DNA of 64,000 nucleotides from Micromonospora sp. MH99 (GCF_021442385.1 NZ_MUZA01000006.1:1-64000); one strand, 5' to 3'; positions 8,372 through 17,431 are shown, numbered from the stretch's first letter. Made by a program: numbers and translations. Notes: generated by a model from the letters alone, not told the origin.

Positions 8372-9423
8372 CCGACCTCGACGAGCGGATCAACCAGACG
8401 CTGCGCGAGCGCGCCGAGGGCAGCGTGGACACCGACCGGCTGCTGGCCGCCGCCGTGGTGCGGGGACGGGGCCGGGTACGCCGTCGGCGTACCGCCACCG
8501 GTCTCGCGCTCGGCGTGGTGGCGATCCTGGGTCTGGGCGTGGTGACGGACCCGGTGGGCCTGGTCGACTCCGGCCCGGACGTGCCGCCGGGTCCCGGTCT
8601 GCCGGCGGATGCCGTGGTGGCCGTGGTGCCCCCGCGCGCCGACGACGTGCCGGGCGCGGCCGCCCGACCGGATCTGCTCGGCGCCGACCCGCAGTTGCTG
8701 CACTTCGGGTTCGCCTCGGACGGGTTCCGCTACCTCTCCTGGTCCGTGCAGAGGGGCGTGGAGATGGCGCGGCTCGACGTCGACGGCCACACGGTCACGC
8801 TGGAGCTGGCCGCGTCCCGCGAGGCACTGCCGATGCGCGCCCCGGGGCTGCCGGCGTTGGTACCGGAGCTGATCACCGAGGGTGTCTTCGACGGGTCGGT
8901 GTCGCACGCTGCGGGGCCGTACGGCGTCACGGTCTGGTTGCGGCACTGGCAACCGGCCCCCGGGGTGTACGCCCGGGCCACCGCCATCGCCGACGACGAG
9001 CGGGATCTGTTCGAGGCGGCCAGCGCGTTGCGGCTCGACCAGGCGCACCGCTGCGGTGGGCCACTGCGGCTCACGACGCTGCCGGCGGGGGCGAAGGTGA
9101 CGAGGTGCGAGGTGACGGTGGCGCCGTTCCCGGCCGCGTTCGGCGTGCAGCTGACGGTCACCGGGAGCAGCCCGGGAGGCATCCAGGTCGAGTTGCAGTA
9201 CGCGGTCGGCATCGCCGGAAGCCGTACCACGGGAAACCGCGAAATAAACGGCAAAATAGCGCATGTCGATCGGAGCGGGGAGCTTGAGCTGCTCGGCTTC
9301 CCCAAGGCCCACCTGACCGCCAACTTCGGCTGGCCGGCGCAGGGGTACACCGAGGCGGACGCGACCACGGTGCTGAGCGGGGCGCAGGTGGCCGAGCACC
9401 TGGACCGGCCCACGACCTGGTGA
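8368..9423 (+). CDS. Membrane-anchored partner of the SigE-family sigma factor
   Basis: This 351-residue protein starts at a GTG overlapping the sigma factor stop (GTGA). Residues 1-40 are cytoplasmic, with a short helix and an RGRGRVRRRR basic stop-transfer flank. Residues about 42-60 form one membrane helix. The remaining 290 residues are predicted extracellular, with no family I recognise. Two Cys (in HRCGGP and TRCEVT) could form a disulfide. There is no classical zinc anti-sigma HxxxCxxC motif in the short N-terminus. Gene order and topology suggest an anti-sigma-like or sensor role, which is inference. The end overlaps a possible GTG upstream of the next gene, but that gene probably starts at 9468. 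Confidence 0.75.
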   Translation: MTDLDERINQTLRERAEGSVDTDRLLAAAVVRGRGRVRRRRTATGLALGVVAILGLGVVTDPVGLVDSGPDVPPGPGLPADAVVAVVPPRADDVPGAAARPDLLGADPQLLHFGFASDGFRYLSWSVQRGVEMARLDVDGHTVTLELAASREALPMRAPGLPALVPELITEGVFDGSVSHAAGPYGVTVWLRHWQPAPGVYARATAIADDERDLFEAASALRLDQAHRCGGPLRLTTLPAGAKVTRCEVTVAPFPAAFGVQLTVTGSSPGGIQVELQYAVGIAGSRTTGNREINGKIAHVDRSGELELLGFPKAHLTANFGWPAQGYTEADATTVLSGAQVAEHLDRPTTW

Positions 9424-9467
9424 CCGCCCCGGGCCCTCCCGCGCGGCGGACCGTACGCTTGGTGACT

Positions 9468-9791
9468 GTGAGCCCCCGTCGCAACCGCCCTCGTCGGGAC
9501 GAGAACGCCAACCTGGACGCCGATCGCGTCCGGCAGGGTGTCGCCTCGGTGCAGCAGTGGACCGACGGCGCCTGGCAGGTACGCGGCATCGGGGCGGGCG
9601 CGTCGGTCAAGACGTACCGCTGCCCCGGCTGTGACCAGGAGATCCGACCCGGGGTGGCGCACCTCGTGGCCTGGCCCGCCGACGGCCTGGGTGACCTGAC
9701 CGACCGCCGGCACTGGCACAGCGGGTGCTGGCGTGCCCGGGAGCGGCGCGGCCCGGCGGTGCAGCGCGGGCGGGGCACGCCGCGCTACTGA
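9468..9791 (+). CDS. Small conserved actinobacterial protein with CxxC...HxxxC pattern
   Basis: A 107-residue basic protein starting at GTG 9468 (MSPRRNRPRRDENANLD). The core YRCPGCDQEIRPGVAHLVAWP followed by RHWHSGCW places two Cys as CxxC and a later His/Cys pair, the arrangement of a small zinc ribbon or HNH-like metal site. Both ends are Arg-rich, so nucleic-acid binding is plausible. Orthologues in actinobacteria are commonly labelled ATP/GTP-binding protein, although no P-loop is visible here, so that label should not be trusted. An upstream in-frame GTG at 9420 would add 16 residues; I prefer 9468 because the conserved-looking sequence starts there. Confidence 0.7.
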   Translation: MSPRRNRPRRDENANLDADRVRQGVASVQQWTDGAWQVRGIGAGASVKTYRCPGCDQEIRPGVAHLVAWPADGLGDLTDRRHWHSGCWRARERRGPAVQRGRGTPRY

Positions 9792-9861
9792 GCGAGCGAC
9801 CTGGATCACCCTGTTCGTGCCTGGGCGGGCGGCGGCGGCGAGTTCGCGACAGACTTGACCG

Positions 9862-10659
9862 GTGAGCACAGCGATCCGCGCGTCGTCGATCCTGCCCGGC
9901 CGCCGGGAGGACATCGAGCTGCACACCGCCGACGGTCTGCGGCTGGTCGGCGAGTTGGCCCTGCCGGCCGACCGGCCCCCGGTGGCCACCCTCGTCTGCC
10001 TGCACCCGCTGCCCACCCACGGCGGGATGATGGACAGCCACGTGTTCCGCAAAGCGGCGTGGCGGCTGCCCGCGCTGGCCGACCTGGCCGTGCTGCGGTT
10101 CAACACCCGGGGCACGAGCAGTGTGCGCGGCACCAGCGAGGGGGCCTTCGACGGCGCGGTGGGCGAGCGCTACGACGTGGCTGCCGCCATCGAGTACGCG
10201 GAGTTCGCCGAGCTGCCCGACATCTGGCTGGTCGGCTGGTCGTTCGGCACCGACCTGGCCCTGAAGTACGGCTGCGACCCGGCGGTCGCCGGGGCGATCC
10301 TGCTCTCCCCGCCGCTGCGCTTCTCGGCCCCCGAGGACCTGGCCACCTGGGCCGACTCGGGTCGGCCGCTGGTGGCGCTGGTGCCGGAGTTCGACGACTA
10401 CCTGCGCCCGGCCGAGGCGCGGGAGCGGTTCGCCGCGGTGCCGCAGGCCGAGGTGGTCGGGGTGCCCGGCGCGAAGCACCTCTGGGTCGGCGACGCCGAG
10501 ACGGTGCTCGACGAGATCGTCAAGCGGGTCAACCCCGCCGTCGAGGTGCCGCTACCGACGACCTGGGACGGCCCGATGGAGGCCGGCGACGTCAGCGCGT
10601 ACGCCGACCGGACCGTGGCCGCCTTCGCGGACACGCCCGTCCCCGGGCCGGCCGACTGA
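9862..10659 (+). CDS. Alpha/beta hydrolase (dienelactone hydrolase-like)
   Basis: A 265-residue serine hydrolase. It shows VATLVCLHPLPTHGGMMDSHVF (oxyanion region with the HPxPxxGG pattern seen in KANL3/Tex30 and short dienelactone-hydrolase-like proteins), VLRFNTRGTSSVRGTSEG, the nucleophile elbow GWSFG (Ser), LSPPLRFS, and a probable His in KHLWVGD. The substrate is unknown. It starts at GTG 9862, 70 bases after the preceding gene, and converges with the transporter gene with only 3 bases between stops. The C-terminal 35 residues are Pro/Ala-rich and probably disordered. Confidence 0.82.
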   Translation: MSTAIRASSILPGRREDIELHTADGLRLVGELALPADRPPVATLVCLHPLPTHGGMMDSHVFRKAAWRLPALADLAVLRFNTRGTSSVRGTSEGAFDGAVGERYDVAAAIEYAEFAELPDIWLVGWSFGTDLALKYGCDPAVAGAILLSPPLRFSAPEDLATWADSGRPLVALVPEFDDYLRPAEARERFAAVPQAEVVGVPGAKHLWVGDAETVLDEIVKRVNPAVEVPLPTTWDGPMEAGDVSAYADRTVAAFADTPVPGPAD

Positions 10660-10662
10660 CAG

Positions 10663-11955
10663 TCAACTCCGCTCCTGGCGGGGGAGCACCACCTCGCGCA
10701 GGATCAGTTGCAGCGCGGCCACCGTGGGGATGGCGATCAGCGCGCCCACCACGCCCAGCAGCGCCACCCCGAGCAGCGCGGCCAGCAGGGCGGCCACCTC
10801 GTTGACCTCCACCGATCGCCGCATCACCTTCGGGTAGATGAGGTAGTTCTCGACCTGCTGGTAGATCAGGAAGAAGACCGCGCAGGCGATGCCGGTGGGC
10901 AGGTCGGCGGCGAAACCGACAAGGCTCACGATCACCGCGCCCAGGGTCGCGCCGATCTGCGGGATCAGGTCGGTCACCGCGACGACCACGGCCAGCGCGA
11001 ACGGGTACGGCAGATCGACGATCAGCGCGAAGACGAAGGTGGTCGCGCCGGCCAGCACGGCGATGCTCAACGCGCCCACCATGTACGCGCCGACCTTCGC
11101 CAGGATCTCGTCGCCGATCAGCTGCACCCGCTCCCGCCGCGACCGGGGCACCAACGAGTAGCCCAGCGAGCGCAGCCGGTTGAAGTAGGCCAGGAAGTAG
11201 ATGGTCAGCACCAGCACGGTCAACGTCCGGAACACCGTGCCGAAGATCAGTTGGGCGCCGCCGAGCACCCCGCCGAGCGCCCGGCCGATGGTCTCCGCGT
11301 TGGCCGCGCCCTGCACCCGCTCCACCACGTCGTACCGCTCCACCAGGTCATTGACCGTCGGATTGCGGCGCAACTCGTCGAGCAGGCTCGGGATCTGGTC
11401 GATGAACTGACCGGACTGCGTCACGATCGGCGGGACCAGCGCCACCACGCCCCCGCAGAGCAGCAGCACCACTGTCAACGCCACGACCGTCACCGCCAGG
11501 CCGTGGGGCACGCCCCAGGCGCGCAGCCGCACCACCGCCGGGTTGAGGCCCACCGCGAGAAAGAGCGCGATCACCACCAGCACGAGGATGCCGCCGGCAT
11601 TGCGGATCCCCAGATAGAGGGTGTACGCCAGCAGCACGCCCAGCGCGCCCGTGAAGCCGATCAGGAAGCTGCTGCGTCGCAGGGGCCGACCCGGCGTGCC
11701 GAACTTGCCCGACGGCACGGCCGGCGGCTCCTCCGGGTCGATCCCCGGTGCCGGCACCGGTACGGGAGGCGGCGTCGCGACCGGTGGCGTTGCGGGCTCG
11801 GTCAATCTCGTCTCGGCCGCGGTGGGTGTCGTCGCGGCGTCGGCTCGCGAGGGTGCGGCGGCGTCGGCTCGCGGGGGCGCGGCGTCCGGGTCGTCGGCGT
11901 CGGCTTGCGGGGGCGCGGCGTCCGGGTCGTCGGCCGACGGGTCATGCTGCGGCAC
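10663..11955 (-). CDS. AI-2E family transporter
   Basis: A 430-residue integral membrane protein of the AI-2 exporter superfamily (TqsA/PerM-like). After a disordered N-terminal region of about 80 residues rich in Asp, Pro and Ala come the paired N-terminal helices (LIGFTGALGVLLAYTLYL, ILVLVVIALFLAVGLNP), a hydrophilic stretch with FIDQIPSLLDELRRNP, and the C-terminal helix cluster including FRTLTVLVLTIYFLAYF, DLIPQIGATLGAVIVSLVGF and VENYLIYPKVMRRSVEV. The transported molecule is not predictable. I chose GTG 11955, which follows a perfect GGAGG at 5 bases, over a start at 12006. The N-terminal tail is encoded by short imperfect DNA repeats around 11870-11940, giving DDPDAAPPxADA units. Confidence 0.88.
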   Translation of the reverse strand: MPQHDPSADDPDAAPPQADADDPDAAPPRADAAAPSRADAATTPTAAETRLTEPATPPVATPPPVPVPAPGIDPEEPPAVPSGKFGTPGRPLRRSSFLIGFTGALGVLLAYTLYLGIRNAGGILVLVVIALFLAVGLNPAVVRLRAWGVPHGLAVTVVALTVVLLLCGGVVALVPPIVTQSGQFIDQIPSLLDELRRNPTVNDLVERYDVVERVQGAANAETIGRALGGVLGGAQLIFGTVFRTLTVLVLTIYFLAYFNRLRSLGYSLVPRSRRERVQLIGDEILAKVGAYMVGALSIAVLAGATTFVFALIVDLPYPFALAVVVAVTDLIPQIGATLGAVIVSLVGFAADLPTGIACAVFFLIYQQVENYLIYPKVMRRSVEVNEVAALLAALLGVALLGVVGALIAIPTVAALQLILREVVLPRQERS

Positions 11956-12066
11956 CAGAACCTCCGGGTCAGTCCGTGGGACGCCAGGAGCGTAGCCACC
12001 CCACACTCGCAGTCCACCACGAGCCCGTCATCCGCCACCAGCCCCCGCACCGCCCGGTCCACCCGC

Positions 12067-12115
12067 AGATCTTGGACAGTTTCCGTTAGCTGTTAACGGA
12101 AACTGTCCAAGATCT
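12067..12115. repeat. Long perfect palindrome, family A, copy 2
   Basis: Perfect 22-bp arms at 12067-12088 and 12094-12115 enclose a 5-base loop. The outer 20 bases of each arm are identical to copy 1 at 338-386; the two innermost differ (TA here, CA there). The change is compensated on both arms, so the pairing is preserved, which argues that the stem is selected or copied as a unit. It lies 20 bases beyond the 3' end of the coiled-coil gene. Confidence 0.85.
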
Positions 12116-12135
12116 CGAAGCTCGGGGGCGTACCG

Positions 12136-14220
12136 TCAGTCCTTTTCGATCGTGACCTTGCTGGGCTTGGCGCTGCGCTCGTCGGTGGTCGGCTTGCTGG
12201 GACGCTTGCCGTTCTCGCCGGTGCTGGTGATCTTCGTCGGCTTGGCGCCCCGGCCACCCTCGCCCGGAACGGCCGCCACGGTCGGTTCGCCGTCCACCCC
12301 GGCGCTGGCCGCGCCACCGTCGACAGTGGTCACCGGCTCGGCCACCGGACGGGTCGTGGACTGCCCGGACTCGCCGCCCGCGGCGGCGTTCGCCGGCTGC
12401 CGGGCGTCGTCGGGCTCGGGCTTGAGGCCGTTCGCGGTGCCGGCGGCGACGGGTGCCCCGGCGTCGTCGTCACCCGACCCGGTCACGGCCGTCGCGACGG
12501 GGCTGTCGTCCGTGGCGGGTGCGGTCGGGCCGTCGATCGGGCCGGTGGTGCTGCGCAGGCGCACCTCGGCCATCTGCCGCTCAAGCTCGTCGGACTCCTG
12601 CCGCGCCTTCCAGGTCTCCTGCCGCAGGTCGGCGAGCTGCTGCTGGGCCTGCGCGATCTCCAACATCACCTGGGCGAGCTGCTGCCGGCCCGCGGCGGCC
12701 TCCTGCTGCGTCGCCGCAAGGTGCTGCTGCGTGGTCGCCAGGTGCTGCTGGGTCGTGGCCGCGTACTCCTCGAACTGGCGGCGCGAGGCCGCGACGTGCT
12801 CGTCGGCCTTGCGGCGCTTGTCGCCCGCCTCGGTCTCGGCGCGGCTCAACAGCTCGGCCGCCTCCGTCTCGGCGCGCTGGCGCAGGGTCGACGCGTCCTG
12901 CTCGGCCGCCAGGCGGATCGCATCGGCGCCCTGCTCGATCTCGTTCTTGCGGGTCGTGTACTCGGTCTCCAGCTCGTCGCGGCGGGTCGTGTAACCGGTC
13001 TCCAGCTCGTCGCGGCGTGCCGTGTACTCGGTCTCCAGCTCGGCGCTGCGCGCGGCCCAACCCGACTCCAGCTCCTGCTGGCGGGACTCGTGCTGCTTGT
13101 CCAGCTCGTCGCGTCGCTTGGCGAACTCCTGCTCGGCGGTGGACCGTCGCTGGGCCAGCTCGCGATCGGCCGCCTCGCGCCGCGAGTTGACCTCCTGCTC
13201 CACGCCGGCCCGCCAGGTGCCCAGCTCCTGCTGGGTCTGCGCCCGGGACTGCTGGACGTACGCCTCGGTCTCGCTGCGCATCCGCTGCACGTACGCCTCG
13301 GTCTCGGCCCGGCTGCGCTTGGCCGACTCGGACGCCTGCGTGGTGAGCCGCTCGGCCTCCTGCTGGGCCTTGGCGCGGGTGGCCCGACCGGCCATCGACG
13401 CGTCGTCGATGATCTGCTTGGCCTCCTGCTGTGCCTTGGCGTGGGTCGCCCGGCCCGCCTCGGTCGCCGTGTCGGTGAGCCGCTTGGCCTCCTGCTGGGC
13501 CTTGGCGTGCACCTCCTTGGCAGCCTCACGCAGCTCGCCGGCCTCCTGCCGGGCGGTGGTCAGCGCCTCGCGGGCCGCCTCGCGCAGCTTGGTGGCCTCC
13601 TGCTGCGCCCGGGTGTGGATCTCCTTGGCGGTGTCCCGCAGCTGGGTGGCCTCCTGCTGGGCCTTGGCCAACTCGTCCTGCGCCGCCTTGCGCAGCTTCG
13701 CCGACTCGTCCTTGGCCGACCGCAGGGTCGCGTCCGCCTCCGCGCGGCGGGAGGCGCTGTGCCGCTCCTCCTCCTGGCGTCGGGCGGCGAGCGCGATCTC
13801 GAAGTCCTTCAACGCCCGCGCGGCCTGCTCGCGGGCCTCCTCGATGATGTGCTCGGCGGTGGCGCGACGGGCGTCGATCTCCTCGTTGGCCGCCGACAGG
13901 ATCTGCTCGGCCTGCTCCTCGGCGAGGGTGAGGATCGACTCGACGCGGGGGCCCAGGTGCCGGAAGGAGGCCCGGTCCACCACGTTCATCTGCTTGCGGA
14001 CCTGGGTCAGATCCCGTTGCAGAACCTCGACCTGGCCAGCGAGCTTGTGGATCTGTGTATAGGCCTGTTCCCGTTCGGCGGCGAGGGTCGCGATCTCGTG
14101 CTCGGCACGCGCGACGTACCGGTCAACCTGTTTCTTCTCGTACCCCCGCAGAGCGGACTCGAAGCTGGGCTCCGTGGTCACGTCCCCGCCGAGAGCGAAC
14201 AGTTCCTCGCCGTGCGACAT
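12136..14220 (-). CDS. Large DivIVA-like coiled-coil protein (Scy/FilP family)
   Basis: A 694-residue cytoskeletal-type scaffold. The N-terminus, FESALRGYEKKQVDRYVARAEHEI, resembles the membrane/polarity-targeting start of DivIVA proteins. Residues about 45-510 are almost unbroken coiled coil, rich in Ala, Glu, Gln and Arg, with repeating units such as AKAQQEA and RRDELETEYTT. The last 150 residues are low-complexity and probably disordered. In Streptomyces the related Scy and FilP organise polar tip growth with DivIVA. The start at ATG 14220 follows GAGGATGGGGG; an in-frame start 44 codons upstream encodes Arg/Val-rich sequence unlike the family and was rejected. It lies downstream of the second coiled-coil gene on the same strand, with a hairpin between them. 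Confidence 0.85.
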   Translation of the reverse strand: MSHGEELFALGGDVTTEPSFESALRGYEKKQVDRYVARAEHEIATLAAEREQAYTQIHKLAGQVEVLQRDLTQVRKQMNVVDRASFRHLGPRVESILTLAEEQAEQILSAANEEIDARRATAEHIIEEAREQAARALKDFEIALAARRQEEERHSASRRAEADATLRSAKDESAKLRKAAQDELAKAQQEATQLRDTAKEIHTRAQQEATKLREAAREALTTARQEAGELREAAKEVHAKAQQEAKRLTDTATEAGRATHAKAQQEAKQIIDDASMAGRATRAKAQQEAERLTTQASESAKRSRAETEAYVQRMRSETEAYVQQSRAQTQQELGTWRAGVEQEVNSRREAADRELAQRRSTAEQEFAKRRDELDKQHESRQQELESGWAARSAELETEYTARRDELETGYTTRRDELETEYTTRKNEIEQGADAIRLAAEQDASTLRQRAETEAAELLSRAETEAGDKRRKADEHVAASRRQFEEYAATTQQHLATTQQHLAATQQEAAAGRQQLAQVMLEIAQAQQQLADLRQETWKARQESDELERQMAEVRLRSTTGPIDGPTAPATDDSPVATAVTGSGDDDAGAPVAAGTANGLKPEPDDARQPANAAAGGESGQSTTRPVAEPVTTVDGGAASAGVDGEPTVAAVPGEGGRGAKPTKITSTGENGKRPSKPTTDERSAKPSKVTIEKD

Positions 14221-14329
14221 GCCCCCATCCTCACACGCATCGCCCCCTGCTGGGGCGATACGGACGCCCCTTGTGGGACCTACTTCACTCCGTGGCGAGG
14301 GCACCACACCAACGGTTGGGAAACGCACA

Positions 14330-14371
14330 CGGCGCGAGGCCACACCGGTCACCCGGTGTCACCTCGCGCCG
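14330..14371. terminator. Hairpin between the two coiled-coil genes
   Basis: A 19-bp stem with two mismatches, CGGCGCGAGGCCACACCGG at 14330-14348 against 14353-14371, has a 4-base loop. It sits 27 bases after the stop of the upstream coiled-coil gene. No T-run; it could terminate or attenuate read-through into the large scaffold gene. Confidence 0.5.
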
Positions 14372-14397
14372 TCGATGCCCCAACCTGACGCCTCGGG

Positions 14398-15660
14398 TCA
14401 GCCGGCGGTCTCCGCGGTCACCCGCTCCTGTCCGCCGTCGGTCTTCTTCGCCTCCGGCTTGGCCGCCGGGGCAGCCGCCGCCGGCACGCCGGGCACGATG
14501 CCGGCGAGCCCGGAGAGCATCTGACCGAGCTGCGAGGTGACCGCGTCCTTCTGCCGGGTGAGGTCCTCGACCTCGCGGCGGGCGGCCTGCGTGGTCAGCT
14601 CGGCCTCGGTGCGCGCCTCGGTGAGCAGGCGCTGCGACTCGGCCTTGGCCTCGTTGAGCGTCTTCTCGGAGTGCGCCTTGGCCTTGTCGATCGTCTCGTT
14701 GGCGTGGCGCTCCGACTCGACCCGGCGGGCCTCGGCGCGCTGCTCGATCTCCTTGGCGCGCTCCTGCGCGGCCCGGGCACGCTGCTCGGCCTCGCTCACC
14801 AGCTTCTGGGTCTGCGCGACCTGGGCGGCGTGCCGCTCGGACTCCTCGCGCTCGGCCTTCTCGCGCCGCTCGGCCAGCTGCAGCTCCAGGGCCTGGAGGT
14901 CCTTGTCGCGCTTGTCCCGCGCGTCGGTGAGCAGCTTGGTGGCCTCGGCGCGCTTCTCCTCGGCCTCACGGGCGGCCTTGGCCCGCTGCTGGGTGATCTC
15001 CCGCTCGGCGGTGGCCCGGAGGGTGGCCACCTCACGCTCGACAGTCGACTTCAGCTCGGCCACCTCGTGCGCGGTCACCGTACGCAGCTGCTTGGTCTCG
15101 CGGTCGGCGTCGGCGCGCAGCGTGTCGGCCTCGCGGCGGGCCTGCACCCGGACCTCGGCGGCCTCACGCTCGGCGGCGGTGCGCAGGTTGCCGGCCTCGC
15201 GCTCGGCGCTCGCCTTCATCGCGGCGGCCTCGGCGCGGGCCTTGTCCGTGATCTCCCGGGCCTCGAGGCGGGCGGCGGAGAGGATGCCCTCCGACTCGCG
15301 CTTGGCCTCGTTGCGGTGGTCGTTGGCCTGCTCCTCGGCGAGCCGGAGGATCTGCTCGACGCGGGTGCCGAGCCCCGAGAGGGTGGGCCGGCTGTTCTCT
15401 TCGAGCTGCTTGTTCGTGTCGGTGAGCTTCTGCTCCAGCGCACTCATGCGCTGCTCGGCCTGGCGGAGGCGACGCTGGGCGTCGTTCATCCGCTGCTCAG
15501 CCTCGGCACGGGCCTGCTCGGACTGGGTCAGCGCGGCGGTCATCCGGCCGATGAAGTCATCGACCTGGTGAGTGTTGTATCCGCGCAGGCCAACGGTGAA
15601 ATCTGGCTGCGAGTTCGCGTTATCGAAGAACGCGAGAGGGGAGGACTGCTGCTGGGGCAT
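14398..15660 (-). CDS. DivIVA-like coiled-coil protein (FilP-like)
   Basis: A 420-residue protein with the same plan as its neighbour. A short lead is followed by FTVGLRGYNTHQVDDFIGRM (DivIVA-type N-terminal motif), then continuous coiled coil from about residue 35 to 385 with the segment LGTRVEQILRLAEEQAND, which closely matches LGPRVESILTLAEEQAEQ in the neighbour. It ends in a short Ala/Pro/Lys tail. The shared motifs show the two genes are paralogues. By size and position it is the FilP-like member of a scy/filP-type pair, expected to form cytoskeletal filaments at hyphal tips; this role is inferred from Streptomyces. The ATG at 15660 is the natural start (MPQQQSSPLAFFDN). Confidence 0.85.
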   Translation of the reverse strand: MPQQQSSPLAFFDNANSQPDFTVGLRGYNTHQVDDFIGRMTAALTQSEQARAEAEQRMNDAQRRLRQAEQRMSALEQKLTDTNKQLEENSRPTLSGLGTRVEQILRLAEEQANDHRNEAKRESEGILSAARLEAREITDKARAEAAAMKASAEREAGNLRTAAEREAAEVRVQARREADTLRADADRETKQLRTVTAHEVAELKSTVEREVATLRATAEREITQQRAKAAREAEEKRAEATKLLTDARDKRDKDLQALELQLAERREKAEREESERHAAQVAQTQKLVSEAEQRARAAQERAKEIEQRAEARRVESERHANETIDKAKAHSEKTLNEAKAESQRLLTEARTEAELTTQAARREVEDLTRQKDAVTSQLGQMLSGLAGIVPGVPAAAAPAAKPEAKKTDGGQERVTAETAG

Positions 15661-15817
15661 TGGGACATACTGGCAGACGCCCCAGGGTGCTTCGCAAGAG
15701 CGGTACGGAGCTTTCGTGTCCTCATTACATGGTCAACTGACCTGGCCGACGAGGCCGGACCAATCGGCGATCTTGGCAGGTCCCGGGCGGGACGGACGCC
15801 ACGCAGCGTGACGCGAA

Positions 15818-15848
15818 AAAGGGCCACGGGTGCGACCCGTGGCCCTTT
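15818..15848. terminator. Strong bidirectional terminator after ccr
   Basis: GGGCCACGGGT at 15821-15831 pairs with ACCCGTGGCCC at 15835-15845 over a 3-base loop, extended by AAA/TTT. On the minus strand the stem is followed by a run of five T, ideal for ending ccr; on the plus strand by TTT. The rest of 15661-15945 holds only the promoter region of the coiled-coil gene. Confidence 0.85.
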
Positions 15849-15945
15849 GTTCGATCCGGTTGGGTTCCGGCTAATGGGGTTGGAAGAACAATGGCCGATC
15901 ACCGCATTGGCCATCTGCCGCTCATCCGTCCGGCCGGTGGCCCGC

Positions 15946-17301
15946 TCAGTGCCCCCGGAACCGGTTGATCGCTTCCTCGTGCCGGGCCCGCAACTCCCCG
16001 TCACGGACGCCCAACCCGTCGGCCGGGGCGAGGCAGCGCACCCCGACCTTGCCCTGGTGCGCGTTGCGGTGCACCTCGTACGCGGCCTGACCGGTCTGCT
16101 CCAACGGGTAGGTACGCGACACCGTCGGGTGCACCTTGCCGAGCGCGACCAGACGGTTGGCCTGCCACGCCTCGTGGTAGTTGGCGAAGTGGCTGCCCAC
16201 GATCCGCTTCAGGTGCATCCACAGGTAGCGGTTGTCGTACTGGTGCTGGAACCCGCTCGTGGACGCGCAGGTGACGATGGTGCCGCCACGGCGGGCCACG
16301 TAGACGCTCGCGCCGAACGTCTCCCGGCCCGGGTGCTCGAAGACGATGTCCGGGTCCTCGCCACCGGTCAGCTCACGGATCCGCTCGCCGAAGCGCCGCC
16401 ACTCGCTCTGATCCTGGGTCTCCTCGTCCTTCCAGAACCGGAAGCCCTCGGCTGCCCGGTCGATGACCAGGTCCGCGCCCATCCGGCGGCACAGCTCGGC
16501 CTTCTCCGGCGAGGAGACGACGCAGACCGGGATCGCGCCGCCGTTGAGGGCCATCTGGGTGGCGTACCCGCCGAGGCCGCCGGAGGCGCCCCAGATCAGC
16601 ACCACGTCACCCTGCTTCATGTTGGCGCCGTGGTGCGAGACGAGCTGCCGGTACGCGGTGGAGTTGACCAGCCCCGGGCTGGCCGCCTCCTCCCAGCTCA
16701 GGTGCCGCGGCTTGGGCATCAGCTGGTTGGCCTTGACGATGGCCAGCTCGGCCAGGCCGCCGAAGTTGGTCTCGAAGCCCCAGATCCGCTGCTGCGGGTC
16801 GAGCATCGTGTCGTCGTGGCCGGCGGCGTCCTCCAGCTCGACCGAGAGGCAGTGCGCGACGACCTCGTCGCCGGCCGCCCACCGGGTCACCCCCGGGCCG
16901 GTACGCAGCACCACGCCTGCCGCGTCCGAGCCGACCACGTGGTACGGCAGGTCGTGCCGGCGGGTCAGCTCGGAGACCCGGCCGTAGCGTTCGAGGAACT
17001 TGAAGGTGGACACCGGCTCGAAGATGCTGGTCCACACGGTGTTGTAGTTGATCGCGCTGGCCATCACCGCGATCAGCGCCTCGCCCGGCGCCAGCTCCGG
17101 CGTCGGCACCTCCTGCACGTGCAGCGCCTTGCGGGGGTCCTTGTCCCGGGTGGCCATGCCGTCGAACATCCGGGACTCCTCGGCGCGGACGACCACGCCT
17201 CGGTAACTCTCCGGCACGGGCAGTCCGGCAACACCCGCCAGCTCGCGGTCCGGGTCGTTCGATTCCTCCGCCGCCATGATCGCTTCGAGGATGTCCTGCA
17301 C
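15946..17301 (-). CDS. ccr: Crotonyl-CoA carboxylase/reductase
   Basis: A 451-residue zinc-independent MDR-family enzyme that reductively carboxylates crotonyl-CoA to ethylmalonyl-CoA with NADPH and CO2. Diagnostic parts are INYNTVWTSIFEPVSTF near residue 84 (active-site Asn region), GSDAAGVVLRTGPGV, the FETNFGG segment that helps hold CO2, the NADPH-binding VLIWGASGGLGGYATQMA, DIVFEHPGRETFGASVYV and SGFQHQYDNRYLWMHLKRIVGSHFANY, with the family's conserved His. The length matches characterised enzymes. GTG 17301 follows GGAGG at 5 bases. It feeds the ethylmalonyl-CoA pathway and supplies ethylmalonyl-CoA to polyketide synthases. The promoter region contains the shared operator-like box at 17432-17446; a strong terminator follows. 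Confidence 0.95.
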   Translation of the reverse strand: MQDILEAIMAAEESNDPDRELAGVAGLPVPESYRGVVVRAEESRMFDGMATRDKDPRKALHVQEVPTPELAPGEALIAVMASAINYNTVWTSIFEPVSTFKFLERYGRVSELTRRHDLPYHVVGSDAAGVVLRTGPGVTRWAAGDEVVAHCLSVELEDAAGHDDTMLDPQQRIWGFETNFGGLAELAIVKANQLMPKPRHLSWEEAASPGLVNSTAYRQLVSHHGANMKQGDVVLIWGASGGLGGYATQMALNGGAIPVCVVSSPEKAELCRRMGADLVIDRAAEGFRFWKDEETQDQSEWRRFGERIRELTGGEDPDIVFEHPGRETFGASVYVARRGGTIVTCASTSGFQHQYDNRYLWMHLKRIVGSHFANYHEAWQANRLVALGKVHPTVSRTYPLEQTGQAAYEVHRNAHQGKVGVRCLAPADGLGVRDGELRARHEEAINRFRGH

Positions 17302-17431
17302 GGTGACCTCCGGTTCGTCCCCGCACCCGCACGGGCCCGGGTGCTGCCATCGTCGGCGCCGGTGAGCACGACCACCATGTCGGCATTCGACACATCCGGC
17401 CCCGGTCGGGCTCCTGTGGGCCGGGACGTTA

